DNA of 64,000 bases from Microbacterium sp. MM2322 (GCF_964186585.1 NZ_OZ075067.1:372001-436000); one strand, 5' to 3'. Positions 15,812-25,416 are shown, numbered from the stretch's first letter. Notes: generated from the letters alone by a model not told the origin. Numbers and translations: made by a program.

Positions 15812-16981
15812 TCAGACGGGCTGCGGGTTCGACAGCACGCGCTCGAAGATTGCCTCGGCGGCGCCGATGAGCAGCCGGTGCTCGGCGAGGCCGGCCGGGA
15901 GGATCTGCAGGTGCTCACCGCAGGGTGGCATCGCCTGCGCACGCACGGCGTCCTCCAGCGCAGCGACGTCGAGCTCGGCGAGCACAGACAAGAACCCGCC
16001 GAGAACGATGACCGACGGATTCAGGACGTTGACCGCGTTCGCCAGCGCAGTGGCGAGGATGCGGCGCTGCCGCTCGACCTCTCCCGTGACCGACGGGGTG
16101 TCGATCTGCGCCGCGAGCGCCTCGCCGAGTTCGCGGTCGTCGCCGCGGCCCAGCCCCACGACCGACAGCAGCCGGGCCCGGCTGACCTCGTCCTCGAGCA
16201 CTCCGTCGCGGGCTCGTCGATCGGCCAGGGTGGCGATGCCGGGGCGGTTCTGCCCGAACTCCCCGGCGTAGCCGCCGGCGCCGGCCACCGGCATCCCGTT
16301 CACGATGATCCCGCCGCCGATGCCGCTCGCGCCGCCGTTGAGGTAGACCGCGTGGTCGATGCCGCGCGCCGCGCCGAAGAGGTGCTCGGCGATGGTGCCG
16401 AGGGTCGCATCGTTGCCGACGACGACGGGGATGCCGGTGGCCGCCGCAACGAGGTCGCGAAGCGGCGCGTCGACCCAGCCGAGGTGGGGCGCGTCGCGGA
16501 CGAGTCCGTCCTCGATGCGGACGAGACCGGGCACGGCGAGGCCGATGCCGAGGATGCGGGCATGGGCGAGCTCCGCCGTGCGCCAGGCGGCGATCTGCTC
16601 GGCGACGAGCTCGGCGGTCCGCTCGGGGGTGAGCAGCGTGTCTTGCGGCAGGACGACGACGGCGCGGATGTCGCGGTCGAGGCCGACGGCGGCGATCTCG
16701 AGCGCATCGACCTCGGGGTTGACGGCGATGGCGACGACGGCGGGGTCCACCGCGACGACGGGGGAGGGGCGGCCGACCCGGCGCGACGGATCGGGGGCGC
16801 GTTCGGCGACGAGCCCGAAGGAGACGAGCGTCCCGACGAGGTCGGCGACGGTCGAGCGGTTGAGTCCGGTCGATTCGGTGAGAGCCGCGCGCGACTGCGG
16901 GCCCTCGCGGTGCACGATGCCGAGGATGCTGCCCAGGTTCGCGCGCCGCACGGATTCGACGGTTCGCCCCTGCTCGGTCAC
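15812..16981 (-). CDS. xylR: ROK family transcriptional repressor, XylR-like
   Basis: A 389-residue ROK repressor. An N-terminal winged HTH (RAALTESTGLNRSTVADLV, residues about 30-50) is followed by a sugar-kinase-like ROK domain with LGIGLAVPGLV, VVVGNDATLG, YLNGGASGIGGGII and AGAGGYAGEFGQ. The zinc-binding CxCGxxGC motif that normally follows GE-x-GH is absent ([15 protein letters not shown] instead). It is divergent from xylA, so xylose-responsive repression of xylAB is likely. The start is GTG at 16981; TAATGT (16993-16988 on this strand) lies six bases upstream, a leaderless layout. Confidence 0.85.
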   Translation of the reverse strand: MTEQGRTVESVRRANLGSILGIVHREGPQSRAALTESTGLNRSTVADLVGTLVSFGLVAERAPDPSRRVGRPSPVVAVDPAVVAIAVNPEVDALEIAAVGLDRDIRAVVVLPQDTLLTPERTAELVAEQIAAWRTAELAHARILGIGLAVPGLVRIEDGLVRDAPHLGWVDAPLRDLVAAATGIPVVVGNDATLGTIAEHLFGAARGIDHAVYLNGGASGIGGGIIVNGMPVAGAGGYAGEFGQNRPGIATLADRRARDGVLEDEVSRARLLSVVGLGRGDDRELGEALAAQIDTPSVTGEVERQRRILATALANAVNVLNPSVIVLGGFLSVLAELDVAALEDAVRAQAMPPCGEHLQILPAGLAEHRLLIGAAEAIFERVLSNPQPV

Positions 16982-17007
16982 GGACCCACATTAGCCACGA
17001 ATCGGGG

Positions 17008-17049
17008 TTTGTCGTCGAGGCGCGCCTGGTATACGTTGCTGGTAACAAC
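17008..17049 (+). promoter_or_regulatory. xylA promoter and candidate repressor site
   Basis: TATACG (17030-17035) is a fair -10 with a weak TTTGTC/TTGTCG -35 around 17008-17014. The inverted repeat GTTG-N7-CAAC (17035-17049) overlaps the -10 and the expected start of transcription, a good place for the divergently encoded ROK repressor to bind. Confidence 0.45.
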
Positions 17050-17075
17050 AATTGTCCGGCTCGCGAAGGAGCGTC

Positions 17076-18263
17076 ATGGTCACCCCCACCCCCGCAGACA
17101 AGTTCAGCTTCGGTCTGTGGACCGTCGGCTACAACGGCACCGACCCGTTCGGCGGCCCGACCCGCCACCCGCTCGACGTCGTCCACGCCGTCGAGAAGCT
17201 CGCCGAGCTCGGCGCCTACGGCCTCACCTTCCACGACGACGACCTGTTCGCCTTCGGTTCGAGCGACGCCGAGCGCCAGCGCGGGATCGACCGCCTGAAG
17301 GGCGCCCTCGACGCCACCGGGATGATCATCCCGATGGTCACGACCAACCTCTTCAGCGCGCCCGTCTTCAAGGACGGCGGCTTCACCGCGAACGACCGCG
17401 ACGTCCGCCGCTTCGCGCTCCGCAAGGTCTTCCGCCAGCTCGACCTCGGTGCCGAACTCGGCGCGAAGACCTTCGTCATGTGGGGCGGTCGCGAAGGCGC
17501 CGAGTACGACTCCGCCAAGGACGTCCGCCAGGCGCTCGAGCGCTACCGCGAGGCTGTCAACCTGCTCGGCGACTACGTCACCGACAAGGGCTACGACATC
17601 CGCTTCGCGATCGAGCCGAAGCCGAACGAGCCGCGCGGCGACATCCTGCTCCCGACCCTCGGCCACGCGATCGCGTTCATCGACTCGCTCGAGCGCTCCG
17701 AGCTGTTCGGCGTGAACCCCGAGGTCGGTCACGAGCAGATGGCGGGCCTGAACTTCACGGCCGGCATCGCCCAGGCGCTGTACCACGGCAAGCTCTTCCA
17801 CATCGACCTCAACGGCCAGCGCGGCATCAAGTACGACCAGGACCTCGTCTTCGGTCACGGCGACCTGCACAACGCCTTCTCGCTCGTCGACCTGCTCGAG
17901 AACGGCGGCCCCGGCGGGGTGCCGGCCTACGACGGCCCGCGACACTTCGACTACAAGCCGAGCCGCACCGAGGACGAGACCGGCGTCTGGGAGTCGGCCG
18001 CCGCCAACATGCGCACCTACCTCCTCCTCAAGGAGCGCGCACAGGCGTTCCGCGCCGACCCCGAGGTGCAGGACGCGCTCGCCGCCGCCAAGGTCGACGA
18101 CCTGTCGACCCCGACCCTGAACCCGGGCGAGAGCTACGACGACTTCCTCGCCGACCGCTCGGCGTACGAGGACTTCGACCCGAGCGTCTACCTCGGCGGC
18201 AAGGGCGCCGGCTTCGTCCGCCTGCAGCAGCTGGCGACCGAGCACCTGCTGGGCGCGCGCTGA
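17076..18263 (+). CDS. xylA: Xylose isomerase
   Basis: A 395-residue class I (actinobacterial) xylose isomerase converting D-xylose to D-xylulose. Diagnostic pieces are [29 protein letters not shown] (catalytic His), [30 protein letters not shown] (metal Glu), [28 protein letters not shown] and [10 protein letters not shown]. Length matches Streptomyces and Arthrobacter enzymes. ATG at 17076 has AAGGA five bases upstream; the longer frame from 17052 is not needed. First of four close-packed genes. Confidence 0.96.
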   Translation: MVTPTPADKFSFGLWTVGYNGTDPFGGPTRHPLDVVHAVEKLAELGAYGLTFHDDDLFAFGSSDAERQRGIDRLKGALDATGMIIPMVTTNLFSAPVFKDGGFTANDRDVRRFALRKVFRQLDLGAELGAKTFVMWGGREGAEYDSAKDVRQALERYREAVNLLGDYVTDKGYDIRFAIEPKPNEPRGDILLPTLGHAIAFIDSLERSELFGVNPEVGHEQMAGLNFTAGIAQALYHGKLFHIDLNGQRGIKYDQDLVFGHGDLHNAFSLVDLLENGGPGGVPAYDGPRHFDYKPSRTEDETGVWESAAANMRTYLLLKERAQAFRADPEVQDALAAAKVDDLSTPTLNPGESYDDFLADRSAYEDFDPSVYLGGKGAGFVRLQQLATEHLLGAR

Positions 18264-18264
18264 C

Positions 18265-19665
18265 GTGACCCTCGTGATGGGCGTCGACTCGTCGACGCAA
18301 TCCTGCAAGGTCGTCATCGTCGACGTCACGACCGGAGCGATCGTCCGCTCCGGTCGTGCGTCGCACCCCGACGGCACCTCGGTCGATCCGGAGGCGTGGT
18401 GGACCGCACTGCAGACGGCGATCGCGGATGCCGGTGGCATCGACGACGTGGCAGCCTGGTCGATCGGGGGCCAGCAGCACGGCATGGTCGCGCTCGACGC
18501 CTCGGGCGCGGTGGTGCGCGACGCGCTGCTGTGGAACGACACGCGATCGGGGGCTGCGGCATCCGCTCTCACGGCGGAGTTCGGGGCGGAGGTGCTCGCG
18601 GAGCGCACGGGTCTCGTCCCGGTCGCATCGTTCACGATCACCAAGCTCCGGTGGCTGCGGGAGGCCGAGCCCGACAACGCCGCCCGCGTCGCGGCGGTGG
18701 CGCTGCCGCACGACTGGCTGACGTGGCGACTGCGCGGCTTCGGACCGCAGAACCCGGCGCTCGATGAGCTCGTCACCGACCGCTCCGACGCCTCCGGCAC
18801 GGGCTACTGGAATCCCGAGTCCGGCGAGTACGACCGCGAGCTGCTCATGGCTGCGCTCGGTCACGATGCGGTGCTGCCACGCGTGCTCGGACCGCTCGAA
18901 TGGGTGACGGATACCGACGGTCGCCGCGTCGGCCCCGGTGCGGGCGACAACGCGGGCGCAGCACTCGGCGTGGGGGCGACGGCAGGGGACGTCGTCGTGT
19001 CCATCGGCACGTCGGGGACGGTCTTCGCCGTTAGCGACACCCGCACGATCGATCCGACCGGCACCGCGGCGGGCTTCGCCGACGCGACGGGACGGTTCCT
19101 GCCGCTCGTCGCGACTCTGAACGCGGCGCGGGTGCTCGACGCGACCGCGCGCCTGCTCGGCGTCGACCACGACGGACTCACCGAGCTCGCTGCCGCGGCC
19201 GAGCCCGGCGCCGGCGGTGTGGTGCTCGTGCCCTGGTTCGAGGGTGAGCGCACCCCGAACCTGCCGACGGCTCGAGCCTCGATCGACGGCTTATCGCTCG
19301 TGAATACGACGCGCGAGAACCTCGCGCGCGCGGCGATCGAAGGCATGCTCGCCGGCCTCGCGACGGGTCTCGATGCGATCCGCGGTCTCGGGGTCACGGC
19401 AGAGCGGGTGCTCCTCGTCGGCGGCGCAGCACGGAATCCCGCGGTCGCGGCCGTCGCGGCGCAGGTCTTCGACGTGCCGGTGGCCGTCCCGGCTCCGGGT
19501 GAGTACGTCGCGCAGGGAGCGGCGCGCCAGGCGGCGGCGGTGCTCGCCGGCGCGTGGCCGGAGTGGGCCGTCGCGATGGATCGGGAGGCGGCATCCGACC
19601 CCCGTCCGGACGTCCGCGAGCGCTACGACGCGGTCGCTGCCCGGCGAGCGGCGGAGACGCGATGA
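18265..19665 (+). CDS. xylB: Xylulokinase
   Basis: A 466-residue FGGY kinase that phosphorylates D-xylulose to feed the pentose phosphate pathway. It has the N-terminal phosphate loop ([16 protein letters not shown]), [14 protein letters not shown], the substrate loop [19 protein letters not shown], and a C-terminal ATP site ([13 protein letters not shown]). The start is GTG at 18265, one base after the xylA stop. Its stop overlaps the following ThuA gene start by ATGA. Confidence 0.95.
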   Translation: MTLVMGVDSSTQSCKVVIVDVTTGAIVRSGRASHPDGTSVDPEAWWTALQTAIADAGGIDDVAAWSIGGQQHGMVALDASGAVVRDALLWNDTRSGAAASALTAEFGAEVLAERTGLVPVASFTITKLRWLREAEPDNAARVAAVALPHDWLTWRLRGFGPQNPALDELVTDRSDASGTGYWNPESGEYDRELLMAALGHDAVLPRVLGPLEWVTDTDGRRVGPGAGDNAGAALGVGATAGDVVVSIGTSGTVFAVSDTRTIDPTGTAAGFADATGRFLPLVATLNAARVLDATARLLGVDHDGLTELAAAAEPGAGGVVLVPWFEGERTPNLPTARASIDGLSLVNTTRENLARAAIEGMLAGLATGLDAIRGLGVTAERVLLVGGAARNPAVAAVAAQVFDVPVAVPAPGEYVAQGAARQAAAVLAGAWPEWAVAMDREAASDPRPDVRERYDAVAARRAAETR

Positions 19666-20363
19666 GTTTTCGCCGCGTGCTGATCGTCCGCGGCGGGTGG
19701 GACGGGCACCATCCGGTCGCGGCGACCGACATGTTCGTCCCGTTCCTCGAAGAGAACGGTTTCGAGGTCGCGGTGGAGGAGTCGAACGAGGTCTACGCCG
19801 ACGCCGAGCGGATGTCGGGGGTCGACCTGATCCTGCAGGCGGTGACGATGTCGTCGATCTCGGACGACGCACTCCGCGGGCTCCGCGCCGCAGTCGAGGC
19901 GGGCGCCGGTCTTGCGGGCTGGCACGGCGGCATCGCCGACTCGTATCGCGGCAGTTCGGACTACCTGCAGCTCGTCGGCGGCCAGTTCGCGACGCATCCC
20001 GGACGGCACCCCGACGACCGGCCCGGTGACGAGAGCGACAACTACCTCGACTACACGGTCGAGATCACCGACCTCGGTCGGCGTCACGAGATCACGGCGG
20101 GGGTCGAGGACTTCGTCCTGCACACCGAGCAGTACTGGGTGCTCCACGACGACCTGATCGACGTGCTCGCGACCACGACGCATCCGACCCGGGAGTACCA
20201 CCCCTGGCATCGCCCGATCGTGAGTCCCGCGGTCTGGACACGGCTCTGGGGCGCCGGCCGTGTCTTCGTCGCGACGCCGGGCCACACGCCCGAGGTCCTC
20301 GCCGATCCGAACGTCCGCACCATCGTCGAAAGGGGCCTCCTGTGGGCAGCCCGCACACCGTAG
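19662..20363 (+). CDS. ThuA-domain protein
   Basis: A 233-residue protein with the glutamine amidotransferase-like ThuA fold: [14 protein letters not shown] at the N-terminus, [20 protein letters not shown], and [20 protein letters not shown]. ThuA proteins occur in trehalose and other disaccharide operons together with Gfo/Idh oxidoreductases and are linked to metabolism of 3-keto sugars. The classical Cys nucleophile is not present. It overlaps xylB upstream and the Gfo/Idh gene downstream, so one transcript is almost certain. Confidence 0.8.
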   Translation: MSFRRVLIVRGGWDGHHPVAATDMFVPFLEENGFEVAVEESNEVYADAERMSGVDLILQAVTMSSISDDALRGLRAAVEAGAGLAGWHGGIADSYRGSSDYLQLVGGQFATHPGRHPDDRPGDESDNYLDYTVEITDLGRRHEITAGVEDFVLHTEQYWVLHDDLIDVLATTTHPTREYHPWHRPIVSPAVWTRLWGAGRVFVATPGHTPEVLADPNVRTIVERGLLWAARTP

Positions 20364-21439
20364 GCATCGTCGGACTCGGCGTCATCTCGGCCCAGTACCT
20401 CGACCTGTTCGCGCGCAGCCCGTCGATCCGCGTCGCGGCGGTCGCCGATCTGCGCCCCGACCGCACCGCTGAGGTGGCCGGGGCCGTCCCCGGCGCTCGG
20501 GCACTCACGGTCGACGAGCTGATGGCCGACCCCGAGGTGCAGACCGTCCTGAACCTCACCGTCCCCGCCGCCCACGCCGAGATCGCGCATGCGGCGATCG
20601 CCGCCGGCAAATCGGTGCACGGCGAGAAGCCGCTGGCCCTCAGCGTCGCCGAAGGAAGAGCGGTGCTGGATGCCGCGGCCGCCGCCGGCGTGCAGGTGAC
20701 CGCAGCGCCCGACACGGTGCTCGGCACCGGCATCCAGACGGCCCGGCGTCTCGTCGATGACGGCGCGATCGGCCGTCCCGTCGCCGCGAGCGCGACCTGG
20801 GTGTCGCCGGGCCATGAGCTGTGGCATCCGGCCCCGGGGTTCTACTACGCGCCCGGCGGAGGGCCGCTGTTCGACATGGGGCCGTACTACGTGACGAGCC
20901 TCATCCACCTGCTGGGTCCCGTCGTCGCCGTCACGGGCGCCGCGCGACGCGCGCGCGCCGAGCGGACCATCGCGACCGGACCGCGGGCGGGGGAGCGGAT
21001 CCGGGTCGAGGTCGACACCCACCTCAGCGGCCTGCTGGAGCACGCGAGCGGTGCCGTGTCGACCATCGTCACGAGCTTCGACGCCGTCGCGACCGCGGCG
21101 CCGCCCATCGAGGTCCACGGCGAGAGCGGGTCTATCGCCGTGCCCGATCCGAACATGTTCGACGGCGAGGTGCGCCTCGCGGAGCTCGGCGCGGACGGCT
21201 GGCGGTCGGTTCCGGCGTCGGCAGGCTACGAAGGTTCCGGCCGCGGCATCGCCGTCATCGACGCGGCGATGGGCGGCGGCAGGGCCAGCGGCGCTCTCGC
21301 ACTGCACGTGCTCGACGTGATGGAGAGCCTGCTGCGTTCCTCGGCGGAAGGGCGCCGTATCGAGATCGGCTCGACCGTCGAACGCCCGCCACTCGTTCCG
21401 CTCACCCCGGCCGCGGAGTGGACCCGCTTCGGCGGCTGA
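20342..21439 (+). CDS. Gfo/Idh/MocA family oxidoreductase
   Basis: A 365-residue NAD(P)-dependent sugar oxidoreductase. The Rossmann motif is [30 protein letters not shown] contains the EKP signature with the catalytic Lys, and GGGPLFDMGPYYVTSLIHL is the C-terminal dimer/substrate segment with the conserved D-x-x-x-Y pattern. GTG at 20342 overlaps the end of the ThuA gene by 22 bases. The substrate is unknown; the partnership with ThuA and xylAB suggests oxidation or reduction of a sugar or glycoside. Confidence 0.85.
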   Translation: MGSPHTVGIVGLGVISAQYLDLFARSPSIRVAAVADLRPDRTAEVAGAVPGARALTVDELMADPEVQTVLNLTVPAAHAEIAHAAIAAGKSVHGEKPLALSVAEGRAVLDAAAAAGVQVTAAPDTVLGTGIQTARRLVDDGAIGRPVAASATWVSPGHELWHPAPGFYYAPGGGPLFDMGPYYVTSLIHLLGPVVAVTGAARRARAERTIATGPRAGERIRVEVDTHLSGLLEHASGAVSTIVTSFDAVATAAPPIEVHGESGSIAVPDPNMFDGEVRLAELGADGWRSVPASAGYEGSGRGIAVIDAAMGGGRASGALALHVLDVMESLLRSSAEGRRIEIGSTVERPPLVPLTPAAEWTRFGG

Positions 21440-21458
21440 CCTCCCCTCTCGACTGCGC

Positions 21459-21499
21459 CGACAACGCCGCCCCCGCTACCCGCCGGGGCGGCGTTGTCG
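21459..21499 (+). terminator. Terminator of the xyl operon
   Basis: CGACAACGCCGCCCC (21459-21473) pairs perfectly over 15 bp with GGGGCGGCGTTGTCG (21485-21499) around an 11-base loop. It lies 20 bases after the Gfo/Idh stop. No long T-run follows, as is common in this GC-rich group. Confidence 0.7.
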
Positions 21500-21518
21500 C
21501 GTGGCCGGAACGTGATGT

Positions 21519-21547
21519 TTGACGCGTCCGGGTTCGCGGGTTATCTT
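21519..21547 (+). promoter_or_regulatory. Promoter of the first sugar ABC transporter operon
   Basis: TTGACG (21519-21524) and TATCTT (21542-21547) are separated by exactly 17 bases, the best sigma-70-like promoter in this region. The LacI operator at 21551-21564 begins right after the -10. Confidence 0.7.
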
Positions 21548-21550
21548 CAT

Positions 21551-21564
21551 TCGAAGCGGTTCGA
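21551..21564. promoter_or_regulatory. LacI-type operator, site 1
   Basis: TCGAAGCGGTTCGA is a near-perfect palindrome with the central CG of LacI-family operators. It covers the predicted transcription start and differs at only two positions from the site at 27193-27206, pointing to one regulator for both. Confidence 0.65.
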
Positions 21565-21603
21565 TAGTTGCTCGACGCAACATATCGGTCACGAAGGAGT
21601 GAG

Positions 21604-21648
21604 ATGACCCGGCACATGTTCGAGCGCCCGAAGCGGCGCGTCCGATGA
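21604..21648 (+). CDS. Candidate 14-residue leader ORF coupled to the permease gene
   Basis: ATG at 21604 is preceded by AAGGAGTGAG, the only good ribosome site here. It opens a 14-codon ORF (MTRHMFERPKRRVR). Its TGA (21646-21648) overlaps the ATG of the permease gene as ATGA, and the permease ATG has no ribosome site of its own. The arrangement suggests the permease is translated by re-initiation after this short peptide. The peptide is very basic and has no known family; it may matter only as a coupling device. Confidence 0.5.
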   Translation: MTRHMFERPKRRVR

Positions 21649-22628
21649 CGCAGCAGGCGATCGTCACCGAGGCCGCGGCCGCGACGATCGAAGAGAAGAC
21701 CCCGCACCGCACCGAGCGACCGGTGTCGAAGAACCGGCGCTCGTTCCGGATGTTCCTCTGCATCGTGCCGTTCCTGGTGCTCGTCTTCCTCTTCTCCTAC
21801 TTCCCCCTCTACGGGTGGATCTACGCGCTCTTCGACTACCGTCCGGCTCTCGGCCTCGCCGGCAGCGACTTCGTGGGGCTGCAGTGGTTCCAGCTGCTGG
21901 TCAGCTCGCCGACCCAGGTCGCCCAGGTCGGTCAGGTCGTCGTCAACACCCTCGCGATCAGCTTCCTCGGCATCGCGACCTCGGTTCTGCCGCTCGCCTT
22001 CGCGATCTTCCTCAACGAGATCCGCGCTCCCTGGTTCCGCAATGCCGTCCAGACCTTGACGACCCTGCCGAACTTCATCTCGTGGGTGCTCGTCTACATG
22101 ATCGCCTTCTCGCTCTTCTCGAGCTCGGGGCTCGTCAACGGGGTCCTGTCGGATGCCGGACTCATCACCACGCCCGTGAAGTTCCTCGACACCGACCAGA
22201 ACGTCTGGCTGACGATGACCCTCTGGTCGGTCTGGAAGGGACTCGGCTGGGGCGCGATCATCTACCTCGCCGCCATCGCCGGCATCGACCAGTCGCTCTA
22301 CGAGTCGGCCGAGATCGACGGCGCGGGGCGCTTTCAGAAGATGTGGTACATCACGGTGCCGCAGCTCATGCCGACCTACCTCGTGCTCCTGCTGCTGTCG
22401 ATCGCGAACCTGCTCAACAACGGCATGGAGCAGTACTTCGTCTTCCAGAACGCCTTCAACAAGGAGCACATCCAAGTGCTCGATCTGTACGTCTACAACA
22501 TCGGCATGACGGGCAACAACCTGTCGATGGCGACGGCGATCGGCATGTTGAAGAGCCTCATCTCCGTGATCCTGCTGTTCACCGTCAACGGGATCGCCAA
22601 GCGCGTCCGCGGCGAATCCATCGTCTGA
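21645..22628 (+). CDS. Carbohydrate ABC transporter permease, LplB type
   Basis: A 327-residue inner-membrane permease with six predicted transmembrane segments (from LCIVPFLVLVFLFSYFPLYG). The EAA loop YESAEIDGAGRFQKMWYI is where the ATPase docks. It belongs to the LplB/YtcP-type systems that import oligosaccharides derived from polysaccharides. The N-terminal 30 residues are cytoplasmic. No ATPase gene is nearby, so a shared MsmK/UgpC-type ATPase elsewhere is expected. Followed by its partner permease after 18 bases. Confidence 0.88.
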   Translation: MTQQAIVTEAAAATIEEKTPHRTERPVSKNRRSFRMFLCIVPFLVLVFLFSYFPLYGWIYALFDYRPALGLAGSDFVGLQWFQLLVSSPTQVAQVGQVVVNTLAISFLGIATSVLPLAFAIFLNEIRAPWFRNAVQTLTTLPNFISWVLVYMIAFSLFSSSGLVNGVLSDAGLITTPVKFLDTDQNVWLTMTLWSVWKGLGWGAIIYLAAIAGIDQSLYESAEIDGAGRFQKMWYITVPQLMPTYLVLLLLSIANLLNNGMEQYFVFQNAFNKEHIQVLDLYVYNIGMTGNNLSMATAIGMLKSLISVILLFTVNGIAKRVRGESIV

Positions 22629-22646
22629 GTCAGGAGCCCCCGTCTC

Positions 22647-23579
22647 ATGGTCACCACGACTCCCACCCGCCGCGCCGTGCGCCGCGACGCCGACGTCTCG
22701 GGCCGCGCGGTCTTCGCGATCGTCAACTACTCGGTGTTCCTCGCGCTCGCCTTCGTCTGCGCGTACCCGTTCTACTACCTGATCATCAACTCGATCAGTT
22801 CCAACGACCTCGCCGCTCTCGGCGAAGTGCGCTGGCTGCCCACCGGCATCCACTTCGCGAACTACGAGCAGGTCTTCCAGCTCGGCGGACTGACGCAGGC
22901 AGCCATCGTCTCGGTCGGCCGTACGGTCCTCGGCACCGTCGCCGCCGTCCTCGCCTCGGCGTTCCTCGGCTTCATGTTCACCCAGAGCCGGATGTGGGGG
23001 CGCAAGTTCTGGTACCGCTTCGTCATCATCACGATGTACTTCAGCGCGGGCCTGATCCCGGTCTTCATCGTGATCCGCAACCTCGGGCTCACGAACAACT
23101 TCTGGGTCTACGTCCTGCCGTTCGTCGTGCAGCCGTTCTTCATCATCCTCGTCAAGACCTACGTCGAGGCGATGCCGTCGGAGCTGCAGGAAGCGGCCGA
23201 GATGGACGGGGCGAACATCCTGCAGGTGTTCTTCCGCATCTACCTGCCGAACATGACGCCGATCCTCGCGACCGTGGCCATCTTCTCGGCCGTCGCGCAG
23301 TGGAACAGCTTCCAGGACACCCTCATCTACATCACCGATCAGAGCCTCTACACGCTGCAGTACCTGCTCTACATGTTCATCAACCAGGCCAACAGCCTGG
23401 CCCAGGCCATGCAGAACGGCGGCAACATCAGCTCGATCGTGGACGCGGCCACGAGTCAGACGCCCACGTCGATCCGGATGACGATCTCGGTCATCGTCAT
23501 CCTGCCCATCATCTTCGTCTACCCGCTGTTCCAGCGCTTCTTCGTCAAGGGCATCATGCTCGGCGCGGTCAAGGGCTGA
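22647..23579 (+). CDS. Carbohydrate ABC transporter permease, LplC type
   Basis: A 310-residue partner permease with six membrane segments. The coupling EAA loop is LQEAAEMDGANILQVFFRIY. The ending FVKGIMLGAVKG is typical of the LplC/YtcP group. It would form the transmembrane heterodimer with the preceding permease and receive substrate from the following lipoprotein. ATG at 22647 has AGGAG about 13 bases upstream. Confidence 0.88.
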   Translation: MVTTTPTRRAVRRDADVSGRAVFAIVNYSVFLALAFVCAYPFYYLIINSISSNDLAALGEVRWLPTGIHFANYEQVFQLGGLTQAAIVSVGRTVLGTVAAVLASAFLGFMFTQSRMWGRKFWYRFVIITMYFSAGLIPVFIVIRNLGLTNNFWVYVLPFVVQPFFIILVKTYVEAMPSELQEAAEMDGANILQVFFRIYLPNMTPILATVAIFSAVAQWNSFQDTLIYITDQSLYTLQYLLYMFINQANSLAQAMQNGGNISSIVDAATSQTPTSIRMTISVIVILPIIFVYPLFQRFFVKGIMLGAVKG

Positions 23580-23616
23580 ACCCGACCATCACGGTCACAC
23601 CACCGAGAGGAAAGCA

Positions 23617-25365
23617 ATGAAGCTATCAAGGAAGACCGCCGGGGCCCTCGCCGCCCTGGCGACGGTCGGGCTGCTGAGCGCCTGCACCGGTCCCGCCGCA
23701 ACGGAGAAACGCGAGGAGATCACCGCGTTCCCCACCTCGTGGGACAAGCCCATCACCATCGACGTGTTCGACGGCCTCGCCAACTACATGGGGATGCAGG
23801 AGGGCTGGTTCGGCAAGCTCGTCGAGGACAAGTTCAACATGAAGCTGAACATCATCGCCCCGAACGTCGCCGGCGGTGGTGACACGCTCTTCAACACGCG
23901 CGTCACCGCGGGAGACCTCGGCGACCTCATCATCACCGACAAGGGTCAGCGCCTCGAGGAGCTCACCGAGGGCGGCCTGCTGCTCGACTCGGCCAGCTTC
24001 TACCCGGCCATGAAGAACGTCGGCCGCTTCGATGCCGCCGTCGACAAGATCAACGAGGGCGCCGACGGGACGTACGCGTTCCCCTCGCAGGTCTCCTCAC
24101 TCAAGCCGACCGAGCCCTCCGAGGGTCTCGACCCGACGTTCGGCCCGTACCTGCGCTGGGACCTCTACAAAGAGGCCGGCTACCCCGAGATCGGCACGCT
24201 CGAAGATCTCCTGCCGGTGCTGAAGAAGATGCAGGATGCCGAGCCCACCGCCCCCAACGGACAGAAGACGTACGCGCTGTCGCTGTTCAAGGACTGGGAC
24301 GGCAACATGCTCAACAATGCGAAGCAGCCCACCACCTATTACGGCTTCGACGAGGTGGGCTTCGCCCTCGCGAAGGGCGACGGCTCGGAGTACCAGGGAA
24401 TCCTCGACGACGACGGCCAGTACGTGCGCGCGCTGCGCTTCTTCCACGAGGCGAACAAGCTCGGCCTCCTCGACCCCGACTCGACGACGCAGAACTACGA
24501 CACCCTGTGGACGAAGTACCAGAACGGGCAGGTGCTGTTCTCGTTCTGGCCGTGGCTGGGGCAGGCCGCTTACAACACCGACGCCAACGTGAACGAGGGC
24601 CGCGGCTTCATGATGGCGCCGATGGACGACATGAAGATTTTCTCCTACGGCGCCGAGGCCTACGGCGGCAAGCAGGTCTTCGCGATCGGCGCCAAGGCCG
24701 AGGACCCCGAGCGCATCGCCGCGTTCATCGACTGGTTGTTCTCGTCGGAGGGCGCCCTGGCCAACAACAGCCAGACACAGGGCGCCGCCGGTCCCGAGAA
24801 GCTCACGTGGGAGGTCAACGCCGAGGGCGAGCCGGAGCTCACCGAGCTCGGTCACAAGATCTTCTTCGAGGGCGACGCCGAGGTTCCCACCGAGTGGGGT
24901 GGGGGCAGCTACATCGACGGCGCCTCGCAGCTGAACATCAGTGCCGTTCTCCCGGTCGACACGGACCCCAACACCGGCTTCCCGTACAGCTACAAGATGT
25001 GGCCGAGCTACCAGGCCGAGACGAGCAACCCGGTGACCGACGACTGGAACGCGAAGATGGGCGCCCCGACGACGATCGACTACCTGCGGGACAACGACCA
25101 GCTCCTCGTGGGCGCCGGCGCCAGCTACACCGCGCCGACGGACTCGTCGGAGATCGAGACGCTCCGCAACCAGGTCAAGGCGTCGATCGTGCAGACGTCG
25201 TGGCAGATGGTCTTCGCCGAGAGCGACAGCCAGTTCGACTCGCTGCTCAGCTCGCTGCAGGAGACCGCGAAGGGCCTCGGTTACGACAAGGTCCTCGAGG
25301 TCGACATGTCCAAGGCCGAAGAGCAGGATGCGGCTCGCAAGGCGGTCACGGCGGAGTTCGGCTGA
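23617..25365 (+). CDS. Extracellular solute-binding lipoprotein, LplA type
   Basis: A 582-residue lipoprotein. The signal peptide ends in the lipobox LLSAC, with the lipidated Cys at residue 23. The mature part is a large cluster-B-type binding protein of the LplA family (PYLRWDLYKEAGYPEIGTLE, LSLFKDWDGNM, FSFWPWLGQAAYN), rich in Trp/Tyr as expected for oligosaccharide binding. Length near 560-580 matches the family. GAGAGGAAAG precedes the ATG. Last gene of the transporter operon, followed by a strong terminator. Confidence 0.9.
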   Translation: MKLSRKTAGALAALATVGLLSACTGPAATEKREEITAFPTSWDKPITIDVFDGLANYMGMQEGWFGKLVEDKFNMKLNIIAPNVAGGGDTLFNTRVTAGDLGDLIITDKGQRLEELTEGGLLLDSASFYPAMKNVGRFDAAVDKINEGADGTYAFPSQVSSLKPTEPSEGLDPTFGPYLRWDLYKEAGYPEIGTLEDLLPVLKKMQDAEPTAPNGQKTYALSLFKDWDGNMLNNAKQPTTYYGFDEVGFALAKGDGSEYQGILDDDGQYVRALRFFHEANKLGLLDPDSTTQNYDTLWTKYQNGQVLFSFWPWLGQAAYNTDANVNEGRGFMMAPMDDMKIFSYGAEAYGGKQVFAIGAKAEDPERIAAFIDWLFSSEGALANNSQTQGAAGPEKLTWEVNAEGEPELTELGHKIFFEGDAEVPTEWGGGSYIDGASQLNISAVLPVDTDPNTGFPYSYKMWPSYQAETSNPVTDDWNAKMGAPTTIDYLRDNDQLLVGAGASYTAPTDSSEIETLRNQVKASIVQTSWQMVFAESDSQFDSLLSSLQETAKGLGYDKVLEVDMSKAEEQDAARKAVTAEFG

Positions 25366-25386
25366 GCGCACCCGCAGTAGTGACGA

Positions 25387-25416
25387 AGGGCCCCGCCGGT
25401 ACTCCGGCGGGGCCCT
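25387..25416 (+). terminator. Terminator between convergent transporter and yesL genes
   Basis: AGGGCCCCGCCGG (25387-25399) and CCGGCGGGGCCCT (25404-25416) form a perfect 13-bp stem with a TACT loop, followed by TTCG. It can serve either direction, ending both the ABC operon and the converging LacI-yesL transcript. Confidence 0.85.

Noticed and set aside
15915..18800. 961-codon minus-strand open frame across xylR, xylA and xylB
   Set aside because: Shadow frame opposite xylA/xylB and out of phase with xylR; no start signal and no recognisable domain.
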